Shown here piece after piece: positions 1 to 8,500 of a stretch of 63,321 nt of DNA. The notes below the pieces were generated by a model. It saw only the letters and a list, made by a program, of their open reading frames with translations. It did no database searches and was not told the DNA's origin. This DNA is from Nitrospina sp. (GTDB taxonomy: Bacteria > Nitrospinota > Nitrospinia > Nitrospinales > VA-1), in contig JABIAY010000034.1 of NCBI GenBank assembly GCA_018653085.1, positions 1-63,321 of the forward strand, in the 5' to 3' direction. A program made the translations under genes and the position numbers. Each line of letters begins with the position of its first letter. The stretch's first letter is position 1.

Positions 1-144
1 GCACTACTGGTCCGCAGGGACCGCAAGGTACTACCGGATCAGCAGGAGCTGATGGTCAAGATGGCGCAACAGGCACTACTGGTCCGCAAGGACCGCAAGG
101 TACTACCGGATCAGCAGGGGCTGATGGTCAAGATGGCGCAACAG
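1..144 (+). repeat. 72-bp tandem repeat in collagen-like gene
   Basis: Two adjacent 72-bp units (1-72 and 73-144) differ at only two third-codon positions. Each encodes 24 residues (eight Gly-X-Y triplets). A third unit starting at 145 diverges after the first few bases. The period keeps the frame, so unit gain or loss would change stalk length without breaking the gene. The array may extend left of the window. Confidence 0.9.
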
Positions 145-704
145 GCGCAACCGGACCACAAGGTGCAACAGGCCCAGAGGGACAAGTAGGGTTTCAAGGA
201 CCCCAGGGTGATACCGGTCCAGAGGGTCCGCAGGGACCAGCGGGAGTCATCGGGTTCGCATTTTTGCAACATATTCTGCCCCATGCAACGGGCGGGGGAA
301 GTTGCACGTCACAGGTATGGGAACCTCGTGGTCTTAATGACCTGTCAGGCGACACTTCTTTTATTTCTCTTGCGGCTTCTAATGACGGCTTCACCCTGTT
401 GCCTGGAACTTACATCATTGAAGCACAAACCCCTGCGTACAATGCCCATCATCATAAGGCAAGACTGAAAAATATAACCTCAGGACAAACGGTACTGGTG
501 GGATCGGCCGCATATGTGCATCCTTCTGGTCCCAATACAACCCCTTCCTTTATCCGTGGGGTGTTTACCATCAACACCACGACGGACTTTGAAGTTCAAC
601 ATCACATCTGGATTTGTGATGGTAGTCCTTATAATTTAGGGCTCCCGGCTTCGGGTGGAGAGCCGGAAGTTTACACCCAGGTCAAAATCACCAAGCTAAA
701 TTAA
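3..704 (+). CDS. collagen-like repeat protein, 3' part (5' end outside window)
   Basis: The reading frame is open from base 3 to the stop at 702-704, so the start lies upstream of the window. The first ~80 codons are uninterrupted Gly-X-Y triplets rich in Thr, Gln, Pro and Asp, a collagen-like stalk. The last ~150 residues form a globular head with the pattern [29 protein letters not shown] and EVYTQVKI. This is typical of the beta-sandwich tip on bacterial and phage collagen-like fibres (family knowledge). It is probably an extracellular or surface trimeric fibre, with the head driving trimer formation. The head has two Cys (near SCTS and WICDG). Signal peptide and anchor cannot be judged because the 5' end is missing. 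A prophage tail fibre is an alternative, but no phage genes are seen nearby. Confidence 0.8.
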   Translation, partial: TTGPQGPQGTTGSAGADGQDGATGTTGPQGPQGTTGSAGADGQDGATGATGPQGATGPEGQVGFQGPQGDTGPEGPQGPAGVIGFAFLQHILPHATGGGSCTSQVWEPRGLNDLSGDTSFISLAASNDGFTLLPGTYIIEAQTPAYNAHHHKARLKNITSGQTVLVGSAAYVHPSGPNTTPSFIRGVFTINTTTDFEVQHHIWICDGSPYNLGLPASGGEPEVYTQVKITKLN

Positions 705-799
705 AGAAAGGAGTAGTTGAGGAAAAACTGGTTTGGAAAATTTCCAAGACGTTAAAACCTGCTTGGTTTCTTAAAAAAATTAATCACATCTAAATTTCG

Positions 800-1630
800 T
801 TAAGTGCCATCCTGAGCCTGCAAAAGGTAATCCATAATGCGTTGCAGTTTTTCATCGGTAACAAACTGTTCGACATCCTGTTTGTCGGCATTGTCTTTAT
901 GATGGAAGTTTTTGAAATCCATTAAAAACTTTTTTCGACCGGCGTCATTGGAAAACCCATACGCCTCAATGAGCAGTACGCCTTTATTGCCCCCCACCCC
1001 CTTTAAAGAATGGCAGAACAGACAGTTGTTTTTAAAAATTTCCAATCCTTCCTGAGACTTGGACGAAGACTCGGTATTTTTCTTAAGCGGAGCGTAATAG
1101 TCGTTGAGTCGAACGAATTTCAGTTCGCGAATGTTCGCGGTCAGGAACCGTTCCTGAAACGGCGGGTGTTTTCCATCCGGAACCAGAACGAGGAGCGGAT
1201 TCAACCAGCCGGGTTTAGCGGTCAAGGATGCCAGCTTTATCCTTGTTGCCAAGCGCAAATCATAACGGTGGATATCATTGAGCGATAGAATCCCCTGATA
1301 ATCGTCAAAGCAATTTAAAAGCACCGCATCCTCACCGCGTTTCAGTTTAAACTCCTGCAACAACCGGGAAAATGAAACCGCCATGAACCGGGAGTCCTGC
1401 GTATGCATGGCCTTGTCAAAATATTCGCTGGAAATTCCCCGCACTTGCAGAGAGTCGAGAGATTCGAGTTTGTGTCCGGTCCAGATTTCCGAGAGCATTC
1501 GGCCTGAGGAATCGGCATGGGTGATGCGGAAAACCCTTTGCTCCCCCGCATCCGGCTTTTCGGCAGTCGAGCAGGCTGAAATCCACACCCCGGTCAGCAG
1601 GGTAAGAAATCCGTAAAATATTTGTTTCAT
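800..1630 (-). CDS. single-haem c-type cytochrome lipoprotein
   Basis: This is a 276-residue protein. I place the start at the ATG at 1630, not 1669, because an AAAAGG ribosome site lies just upstream and the signal peptide then begins properly (MKQIFYGFLTLL). A lipobox ending in ISAC follows, so the mature protein is probably a lipoprotein. One CXXCH haem-attachment motif (CLFCH) lies near residue 203, followed by a ~70-residue cytochrome-c-like end. The ~180 residues before it are a separate domain I do not firmly recognise. Segments such as SLNDIHRYD and GWLNPLLVLVPDG recall molybdopterin (sulfite-oxidase-fold) sequences, but this is weak. It is divergent from the radical SAM gene at 1715 with 84 bp between them. 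Likely role: periplasmic electron transfer. Confidence 0.75.
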   Translation of the reverse strand: MKQIFYGFLTLLTGVWISACSTAEKPDAGEQRVFRITHADSSGRMLSEIWTGHKLESLDSLQVRGISSEYFDKAMHTQDSRFMAVSFSRLLQEFKLKRGEDAVLLNCFDDYQGILSLNDIHRYDLRLATRIKLASLTAKPGWLNPLLVLVPDGKHPPFQERFLTANIRELKFVRLNDYYAPLKKNTESSSKSQEGLEIFKNNCLFCHSLKGVGGNKGVLLIEAYGFSNDAGRKKFLMDFKNFHHKDNADKQDVEQFVTDEKLQRIMDYLLQAQDGT

Positions 1631-1714
1631 TTGGGAAAACCTTTTATGATGAGTAAACACATTCATCAACCCTTAATCACCAGCAGGAACAGGCGATCAC
1701 GCCCTTAATTTAAC

Positions 1715-3055
1715 ATGGAAACAGAGCCCACTTTGGAATTCAGCCCGGAAAAAATGGATTTCCGCGCTTACTCAATATCCTGGAACCTCACCAAGCGGTG
1801 CAACCTCAATTGCGACCACTGCTATCTCGATGCGGAGTTTCGCGGCGGCCTCAAAACCGATGAGCTCAACACCGAAGAATGTTTCCGGGTCATCGACCAG
1901 ATTGCAGAAGTTAATCCCAACGCGTTCCTGATCCTCACCGGTGGCGAGCCGCTTCTTCGTCCCGACATTTACGAGATCATCCGTTACGCCGCCGACAAAA
2001 AATTCATGGTCGTGCTCGGCACCAACGGCACCATGATCAACCGCGTCAATGCGGAAAAAATAAAAGCCGCAGGAGCCCATGGAGTCGGGATCAGCATCGA
2101 CTCGATGAATCCGGACAGACACAACAAGTTTCGCGGAGTGGAAAAAGCCTGGGAACTTTCCATGGATGCCTTCGATATCCTCAACGAAGTGGGCGTTGAT
2201 TTTCTCGTGCAGATGTCGGTTTCGGACATGAACTATAAAGAAATTCCCGAGGTGGTCGAGTTCACCGAAAAAATCGGTGCCATCGCTTTCAACCTGTATT
2301 TCCTGGTCTGCACAGGACGCGGACAAGGCAACACCGATATTTCCAACGCCGCTTACGAAGAAGCTTTGAAACTGCTTTATGATCAGCAGATGAAATACAA
2401 AGGCAGGTTGATGATCAACTCCAAATGCGCCCCGCAATATAAAAGGGTGGTTTATGAAAACGATCCCGAATCGGTTTACACCCGCACCTATTCCGGCGGG
2501 TGCCCGGCGGCCACGCATTACAGCAGAATTTCACCGGAAGGCAACCTGACCCCCTGCCCCTTCATCGAAGAGTCGGTGGGCAACTTGAAATCCAATAGTT
2601 TTAAAGACCTGTGGGAAAACGCCCCGCTGATGGTAGAACTGCGGGACCGAAAAGGACTCGAAGGCAATTGTGGTTCCTGCGAGTTCTCCGCCATGTGTTC
2701 CGGGTGTCGGGCACGCGCTTTTGCCGAAACCGGCAACTACATGGCCCAGGACCCTTCCTGCGATTACGAACCGGGAAAATATGGCGGCAAAGCCATCACC
2801 TTAAAAGTTGAAGACACACTTGGACTGGAAGTCGAGTTCCAGACTCAGTGGACACCGGAAGCCAAAAGCCGACTCGAGCGCATTCCTTCTTTCGCGCGGG
2901 GCATGGTAGTGAAAGGCATCGAGAAATATGCCGCCGAGCGTGACATCCGCCTCATCGATGAAGCCGTGGTAAAAAAATCACGTGAAGAAATGATCGAGAA
3001 ACGCGGCGCCATGTTCCCCTTCCTGAAAAAATTCATCAATTCAGAAAACCAATAG
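1715..3055 (+). CDS. radical SAM/SPASM protein (AhbD/NirJ-like) with PCP-reductase-like C-terminal domain
   Basis: This 446-residue enzyme has the radical-SAM cluster motif CX3CX2C near residues 29-36 (CNLNCDHC) and a GGEPL motif soon after. A SPASM region follows with a Cys-rich arrangement (SGGCPA, TPCPF, CGSCEF, MCSGCRA, DPSCDY) expected to bind auxiliary 4Fe-4S clusters. The order matches the haem-biosynthetic AhbD/NirJ group. Residues ~370-440 form an extra domain with W-TPEAK-RL-RIPSFARGMV and EKYAAERD, resembling the small PCP_red domain of protochlorophyllide reductases. A haem or modified-tetrapyrrole maturation role is an inference from this family and from the divergent cytochrome gene next door. 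The exact substrate cannot be read from sequence. No strong ribosome site precedes the ATG. Confidence 0.8.
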   Translation: METEPTLEFSPEKMDFRAYSISWNLTKRCNLNCDHCYLDAEFRGGLKTDELNTEECFRVIDQIAEVNPNAFLILTGGEPLLRPDIYEIIRYAADKKFMVVLGTNGTMINRVNAEKIKAAGAHGVGISIDSMNPDRHNKFRGVEKAWELSMDAFDILNEVGVDFLVQMSVSDMNYKEIPEVVEFTEKIGAIAFNLYFLVCTGRGQGNTDISNAAYEEALKLLYDQQMKYKGRLMINSKCAPQYKRVVYENDPESVYTRTYSGGCPAATHYSRISPEGNLTPCPFIEESVGNLKSNSFKDLWENAPLMVELRDRKGLEGNCGSCEFSAMCSGCRARAFAETGNYMAQDPSCDYEPGKYGGKAITLKVEDTLGLEVEFQTQWTPEAKSRLERIPSFARGMVVKGIEKYAAERDIRLIDEAVVKKSREEMIEKRGAMFPFLKKFINSENQ

Positions 3056-3080
3056 CCACCGGTAGCAATGTAGGCTTTTA

Positions 3081-3112
3081 GCCCCCTCTTTCTTAAAGAG
3101 GGTTGGGGTGAT
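3081..3112. repeat. left 32-bp terminal inverted repeat of the DUF559 unit
   Basis: The reverse complement of this segment matches 3546-3577 at 30 of 32 positions. The segment is also internally palindromic (CCCTCTTT, 3-nt loop, AAAGAGGG), so each end can form a hairpin. The restored reading frame of the DUF559 gene ends inside it, at a TAA at 3093-3095. Confidence 0.85.
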
Positions 3113-3496
3113 TCACATCTAATCTTTTCCCAATAATTTCTTCCAGTTTCACCATAACCCCTTCTATATTTTTTCTACTTCTGCGTTTGTGAAACGAGAC
3201 ACAGTCAACCCTTTAGACTCTAAAATTTTTGTCCGTTTTTGATCACTTACTATTGCCCTGGTTTCGCCGTGGCTGTGACCGTCAATTTCTATCACCAGCC
3301 GTAACTTGTGACAGTAAAAATCAACGATATAAGACCCAACAGGTTTTTGTCTGTTAAAGGCCAGCGACTTATAAAATGGCATTGCCTTCAACTGTTTCCA
3401 AAAAAGTTTCTCCGCTGGAGTTGGCTGGGTGCGAAGCATTCTTGCCTTTTCCTTGATCGACTCATCATACGAGAAGGAGTTGTTCTTTGAAGTCAT
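3093..3496 (-). pseudogene. DUF559 endonuclease-like protein, frameshifted near its 3' end
   Basis: The open frame (3164-3496) encodes 110 residues of the DUF559 family, related to Vsr-type and restriction-like nucleases. It shows the family landmarks PTPAEKLFWKQL, YIVDFYCHKLRLVIEIDG, a downstream His and D-KRTKILESKG. It stops early after a run of six A (minus strand, about 3169-3174). With one more A, translation continues with a normal family ending (EGVMVKLEEII) and finishes with NHPNPL then TAA at 3093, inside the left inverted repeat. It is therefore either a recent -1 frameshift, a sequencing error in the homopolymer, or a slippery site. Family members often sit in repetitive DNA. Catalytic activity is not established here. 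Confidence 0.8.
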
Positions 3497-3545
3497 AGCG
3501 AAAAAGAAAACCTGTCAGATTAAAAATATTAAATCGAAAAGGAAA

Positions 3546-3577
3546 ATCACCCCAGCCCTCTTTAAAAAAGAGGGGGC
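3546..3577. repeat. right 32-bp terminal inverted repeat of the DUF559 unit
   Basis: Partner of 3081-3112 (two mismatches), located 49 bp upstream of the DUF559 start codon at 3496. The two repeats bound a 497-bp unit. No obvious target-site duplication flanks them. Confidence 0.85.
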
Positions 3578-3635
3578 AAACAAAAACCAAGCTAACCTGT
3601 TATCCCCCTTTAGTTGCCCCGTTGCCACCGGTAAC

Positions 3636-4079
3636 TCACCGGTTCTTATATAAATCTCCAACGCGAAAGCCGCCACGGTCTTCCTGATCGATGCTTGTCT
3701 GGCGGGTATCTTCCACATCCTGTTTACCCAGAGCTTCCGACACTTCGACCTGATAGTTTTTGACTTTTCGGTAGAGGGGATGCTTGATATCGAGTTTCAG
3801 GTTGGTGAGCGCGGCGGTAAAATCGCCTTTGCCATCCGGACTCAACGTGCAGACCAGTTCACCGGAATTGTCATCGCGATAAACATCGGTCACCTCAAGC
3901 GGCGTTTTGTTTTTGACCGGGAACCCCATTTCGCGTAACAGGTTCAATACGGCCCCCCTGCCATAAACCCGAAGCGGTAAACATTTTAACAATTCATCCA
4001 GCAAAGCCTGTGCGCTCAAAGAAACCTCCTGACTGTTTAGGGTACGGATCGTTTTCCCCATTTTAAGACAAATCCGCAA
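3636..4079 (-). CDS. hypothetical protein, 147 aa
   Basis: I do not recognise this protein. It has no signal peptide or membrane segment and looks cytoplasmic and soluble. It is mixed alpha/beta with a middle section (residues ~55-110) reading EVTDVYRDDNSGELVCTLS and LTNLKLDIKHPLYRKV, suggestive of a small beta-rich fold. The C-terminus is charged (QDVEDTRQTSIDQEDRGG). Translation may start at the ATG at 4079 or at the second ATG at 4061 (MGKTIRTL), and neither has a clear ribosome site. It stands alone between the DUF559 unit and a long upstream region shared with the divergent gene at 4489. Codon use resembles its neighbours, so I regard it as real. Confidence 0.6.
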   Translation of the reverse strand: MRICLKMGKTIRTLNSQEVSLSAQALLDELLKCLPLRVYGRGAVLNLLREMGFPVKNKTPLEVTDVYRDDNSGELVCTLSPDGKGDFTAALTNLKLDIKHPLYRKVKNYQVEVSEALGKQDVEDTRQTSIDQEDRGGFRVGDLYKNR

Positions 4080-4488
4080 TCAATAACGGGAAATTTTCAA
4101 AACTTAACGCTACGATTTTTTTGCTTTTGCGGTCACAGCGACCGACAGTTTCAACCCTCCAGCCTCAAAATATACCCATGTCAATAATGTCAAAAAAAAT
4201 GCACACCCCCCACGTTTGGGGGATTGTCTTTTACATTGAAATCTCGTAGATTAACCGTAATTAAACAGCGGCCCCGCCCTGTCCATAAAAGCGTGGATTT
4301 AAAATTAATACTATTTTTATCAATGAGTTATAGCCCATCCATTTTCCCACCCTGTTGAATTGGAGACACAGAGAAATTTTTTCTCAATAGATGGCCCTCT
4401 TCGGCACAGTAAAACCATTAAGAGTTTATGTAAGTAACGCCTAGCACAATAACCATCTGGTATTTCTCTCTATAAGGAAGTGCGTTAT
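4080..4488. other. intergenic region between divergent genes, 409 bp
   Basis: No convincing coding frame is present. It holds a small GC hairpin near 4206-4221 (CCCCC, six-base loop, GGGGG) followed by a T-rich stretch, which could be a weak terminator or regulatory stem. It should contain promoters for the genes at 4079 (minus) and 4489 (plus), but no clear -35/-10 pair is visible. A ribosome site AAGGAA at 4471-4476 serves the ATG at 4489. Confidence 0.4.
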
Positions 4489-5517
4489 ATGAAATTTGAA
4501 CGGCTTTTGACCTCTTGTTTAGCCCTCCTGCTTTTCGCCGTAGCTCCCGCCTTTGCCAGTTCCTCCGCAGAGCAAGACATTGTGGTTCGAGATCAAAAAT
4601 CCGGTCTCCTGTCTATTCAAGCTGACAATATATCCCTGACTGAGGTCATGGAAAGAGTTTCTGCCGTCACCGGCCTGATCGTCAAAACATCCAATCCGAA
4701 TATCCTGAATGAATACGTAACAATAAACCTCAAAGATGTATCGCTGAAGCAAGTCGTTGACAGGTTGTTGTATGGCGTGAACTCGGTGTTTTTTTATTCT
4801 TCCAAGAAGACCAAGACAGCACCTAAGTTGACCAAGGTCATGCTGTTGTCGAGAAAAGAAGGACTTCCTGCAGGCGTTATAGCTAATTCACAAGGAGTGG
4901 CGGAAAAAAACAAATTGCCAACTGGCATGAACACGGTGCCAGGACGTTTTCTTCTAGCAAACAATTATTCGGCGCTCAGAAACCTCATCAGCGCATTGAA
5001 GACAAAAGAGGCAAGAGAACAAATTGCTAAGGACCTGGGAAGTATTTTACTCAACCCGGCTCACTACAGCCAGGCCAGCAACGGCCATATATTTTATGAA
5101 GCTCTAAAGGCACTCAAACAAGCAGATTCAAAAGCCGCGGAAGATTATCTCACCAACCTTCTGGAGTCCAGCGATGAAGCATGGGTTCAGTCTCTGGCGG
5201 TGAGGAGCCTCGGAGAGACTGGCGGTCAGAATGCTGTTGGCCCCTTGATAACCGCTTTTGCCAGCAACGATCCATCCGTGCGTAATGCCGCCGCCCTGAG
5301 TCTGGCGCGAACGGGAAACAGTAGGGGCATCCAGCAACTGCTCCAGGCAACACAAAGTGGCGACCTCGCCTCGCAACAGAGGATCGTCAACGCCCTGGCC
5401 TATGGCGATGCAAATTCGCAGGCGGCCTTAAGCCAAGCCATCGCTAGTAATCAGATACCTGCAGAAGCGGTATCAGAAGATGTGGCTTATCAATTATCGC
5501 AACAGAATGAAAATTAA
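4489..5517 (+). CDS. exported protein with secretin-N-like (STN) domain and HEAT repeats
   Basis: This 342-residue protein starts at the ATG at 4489, chosen because AAGGAA sits 12 bases upstream; the in-frame GTG at 4480 is too close. A signal peptide (KFERLLTSCLALLLF... ending near AFAS) targets it to the periplasm. Residues ~35-110 resemble an STN/secretin short domain (LLSIQADNISLTEVMERVSAVTG, VSLKQVVDRLLYG), as found in secretins and TonB receptors. Residues ~190-330 are HEAT-like helical repeats (VQSLAVRSLGET, VRNAAALSLARTG, QQRIVNALAYGD). There is no secretin pore domain. It lies 41 bp upstream of the large adhesin-like gene and close to the T2SS operon, so a scaffold or adaptor role in export is possible but inferred. 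Confidence 0.75.
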   Translation: MKFERLLTSCLALLLFAVAPAFASSSAEQDIVVRDQKSGLLSIQADNISLTEVMERVSAVTGLIVKTSNPNILNEYVTINLKDVSLKQVVDRLLYGVNSVFFYSSKKTKTAPKLTKVMLLSRKEGLPAGVIANSQGVAEKNKLPTGMNTVPGRFLLANNYSALRNLISALKTKEAREQIAKDLGSILLNPAHYSQASNGHIFYEALKALKQADSKAAEDYLTNLLESSDEAWVQSLAVRSLGETGGQNAVGPLITAFASNDPSVRNAAALSLARTGNSRGIQQLLQATQSGDLASQQRIVNALAYGDANSQAALSQAIASNQIPAEAVSEDVAYQLSQQNEN

Positions 5518-5558
5518 CGCAACAGAACAAATCTAAAACCTTAAAATAGGGGAGAACA

Positions 5559-8500
5559 ATGAGTAAAAACAAATCATTAAAATTTCTGCAAAGCTGGAGG
5601 CCAGCGCGATTACTCGCCGCCGCCTGCCTGCTCCTGCTCAGTTTCGCTTTTGCGAGCTCAGCATGGTCAACCCCCGCACCGGGGCCCGATGGAGGTGGTT
5701 ACAGCTCGACAGCGATAACTAATGACCTGCGCAACATCAACGGAACAACAGTATCCCTGTCTGACGATCAAGTCAGCGGGGCTATTTCCATACCGTTCAC
5801 GTTCGATTTTTACGGTAAAAGCTACAATAGTTTGCATATTTCATCCAACGGGTTTATCCAGTTTGACGGGGCAAATAATCTCCACCAGGGTTGTTGTTCC
5901 GGGCGAGCTATTCCAGCCGCAGACGGAATCGACAACATTATTGCCATGCTCTGGGATGATCTGAATCCGGCTTCTTATGGTGGAGGTCAAATTCGTTATC
6001 AAGTATTGGGAAGCGCTCCCAACCGCGAGTTCGTGGTCGGGTTTTATGGAGTTCCCCTCTTCTACAACAACGGTTCCAATACTGTGGAAGCAATCCTTCA
6101 CGAAGGCAGTAATGATATCGAATTACAGTACGGTGCAGTGATATTTGATGGTAGTGCTCAAACTGTCGGAACCGAAAACGAGACCGGCACAGAGGGTTTG
6201 CAGATCGCAGCAGGCGGCAACGCCAATATGTCTAACCTGGGATTCATGGTTAGCACCAGTTACGTTGCTCCTCCTCCGCCACCACCAAGTGGCCCCGCGA
6301 TCGGTGGCCCGATGGTACTCAGTGGTGACGATGCCGATGACGGCGGGCATTGCGGAGGATCGGCCTGCGGCCAGCTTTATGGCAAGGCTTTGAGTTTCGT
6401 GGTCAACAATTCGCAATCAAGTGGCACCGGGATCGTAGCAGTTGGAGTTAATAGTAGCTACGCTCTTAGTTCCTTTAATTCCTGGAACCAAGTTAGCAAC
6501 GCCGGTCCCAATGTAGCGGTCACACATGTCAGAACCACCTCTGAAATCGCAAATGTCAATTTTTCAAATTTTGCCGCGATTTATATTGCATCTGACAGCA
6601 GAAACACCTCTGGCGGCATGACATCTAGTCAACTCACAGCCTTGAACGCACGGCAAGCCGATATCGTCACCTTCGTGAATAATCTCGGTGGCGGTTTGCT
6701 GGCATTGTCTGAGTCTGGCTATTCCCATAAATACAATTGGCTTCCTCTGTCTTTGACGACCGCCAATTCAGGTCACAGCAATTCCAGCGGAAACCTCCCA
6801 ACAGCTGACATGTCCAGCATTGCTCCGGGCATTACAGAATCGCATCTGAGTCACTGTTGTTACCATACGGTCTTTACCGGCCCACCGGGTTTTTCCGGTC
6901 TGCGGGTGCTGGCATACCATGACCACAACAATAACGATGCTTTCGATGGTGCGTCGGTCGACCAGGTACTGCTCCTCGGTGGTACCCAGGTAACCATTCA
7001 GGGCAACCTCGGCTTGACACCTGTAGCGGCTATAGACGAAGAAGTGGGAGACTCCCATACCGTCACGGCCTCAGCAGAAGACGGTTCGCCTCTGGGTCCT
7101 GTTGCAGGAGCAACGGTAACGTTTAACATCTCTGCCGGTCCCAATGCCGGGGCAAGCGGAACATGTAATCCTGCCGGTTGTGTAACAGACTCCAATGGTG
7201 AAGTCACTTTCACCTATGTAGGTAGCGGAGGTGTCGGAACCGACTCCATCGTTGCCAGCTTTGTAGACAGCAACAACGTGTCTCAGACCTCCAACACAGC
7301 GACCGCGACCTGGGTGATCAGCAACCAGCCGCCAACCGCTGATGCGGGTTCCACCCAGATCGTAGAGCAGACAGGACCTTCAGGTTCCAGCGTGACCCTG
7401 GACGGTTCCGGTTCATCCGATCCGGATAACGACCCGTTGACTTATAGTTGGACAGGAGTCTTTGGAACAGCTAGCGGCGCAACACCTTCGGTTTCGATTC
7501 CTGCGGGAACCTATACCGTAACGCTGGTTGTTAACGATGGTACTGTCGATTCCACACCTGCGACGATGTCCGTCACGGTTGTTGATACGACAGCACCGGC
7601 CATAACTGCTCCGGATGACGTACAGGTTGAAGCAACCGGTCCGCAAACGGACGTAACTATCGGTACTGCTACGGCTAACGATGCAGTCGGTGTTACTTCG
7701 ATCGACAGTGACGCTCCAGCGGATTACTCGGTCACTACGACTGTAGTCATCTGGACGGCCTGTGACGCGGCAGGAAACTGTGCCTCCGATACGCAGAACG
7801 TCACGGTTGTTGATACGACAGCTCCGAGCATAACTGCTCCGGATGACGTAACGGTTGAAGCAACCGGTCCGCAAACGGACGTAGCTATCGGTACTGCTAC
7901 GGCTACCGATGCGGTTGGTGTTGATTCGATCACCAGCGACCAACCCGCTGACTACACTGCCAGTACAACGACTGTAGTCACCTGGACGGCCTGTGACGCG
8001 GCAGGAAACTGTAACTCCGCAACACAGAACGTGACGGTTGTTGATACCACACCACCTGCAGTGACAGCTCCGGCTAACGTAACGGTTGAAGCAACCGGCG
8101 TAACCACTCCAGTTGGCCTTGGAACCGCATCCGCTACGGATCTGGTGGATGGTTCGTTAGTACCGGCCGCCGACAACACAGGACCGTTTGCGCTTGGAAC
8201 GTATACGATTACCTGGTCGTCAACAGATGCCGCCGGGAACACTGGCACAGCAACGCAAACTGTGACGGTTGTCGACACCACGGCACCTGACATCAGCAAT
8301 GCTTGTCTGACGGATAAACTCTGGCCTCCGAACCATAAACTGGTTCTGGTGTCTACGGGTTCCGTAAGCGATATTGCTGATCCCAATGCAACGTTCAGTG
8401 TTTCTGTCACCAGCAACCAGCCAATTAATGGCACTGGCGATGGCAATACCGATCCTGATTGGGTAGTGAGTGACAATGCAACAAGCTATGAAGTATCCCT

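Noticed and set aside
1..144. Possible CRISPR array from regular repeats
   Set aside because: The repeats are contiguous, coding and lack spacers; no cas gene is in the window.
1772..2518. 248-codon minus-strand frame within the radical SAM gene
   Set aside because: Fully overlaps a clear enzyme; its composition (His/Phe/Val-rich) is that of a reverse-complement shadow.
7413..8476. Long minus-strand frames opposite the HYR repeats (176 and 174 codons)
   Set aside because: They are antisense shadows produced by the biased codon pattern of the repeated Thr/Val/Ala-rich domains; no ribosome site or family match.
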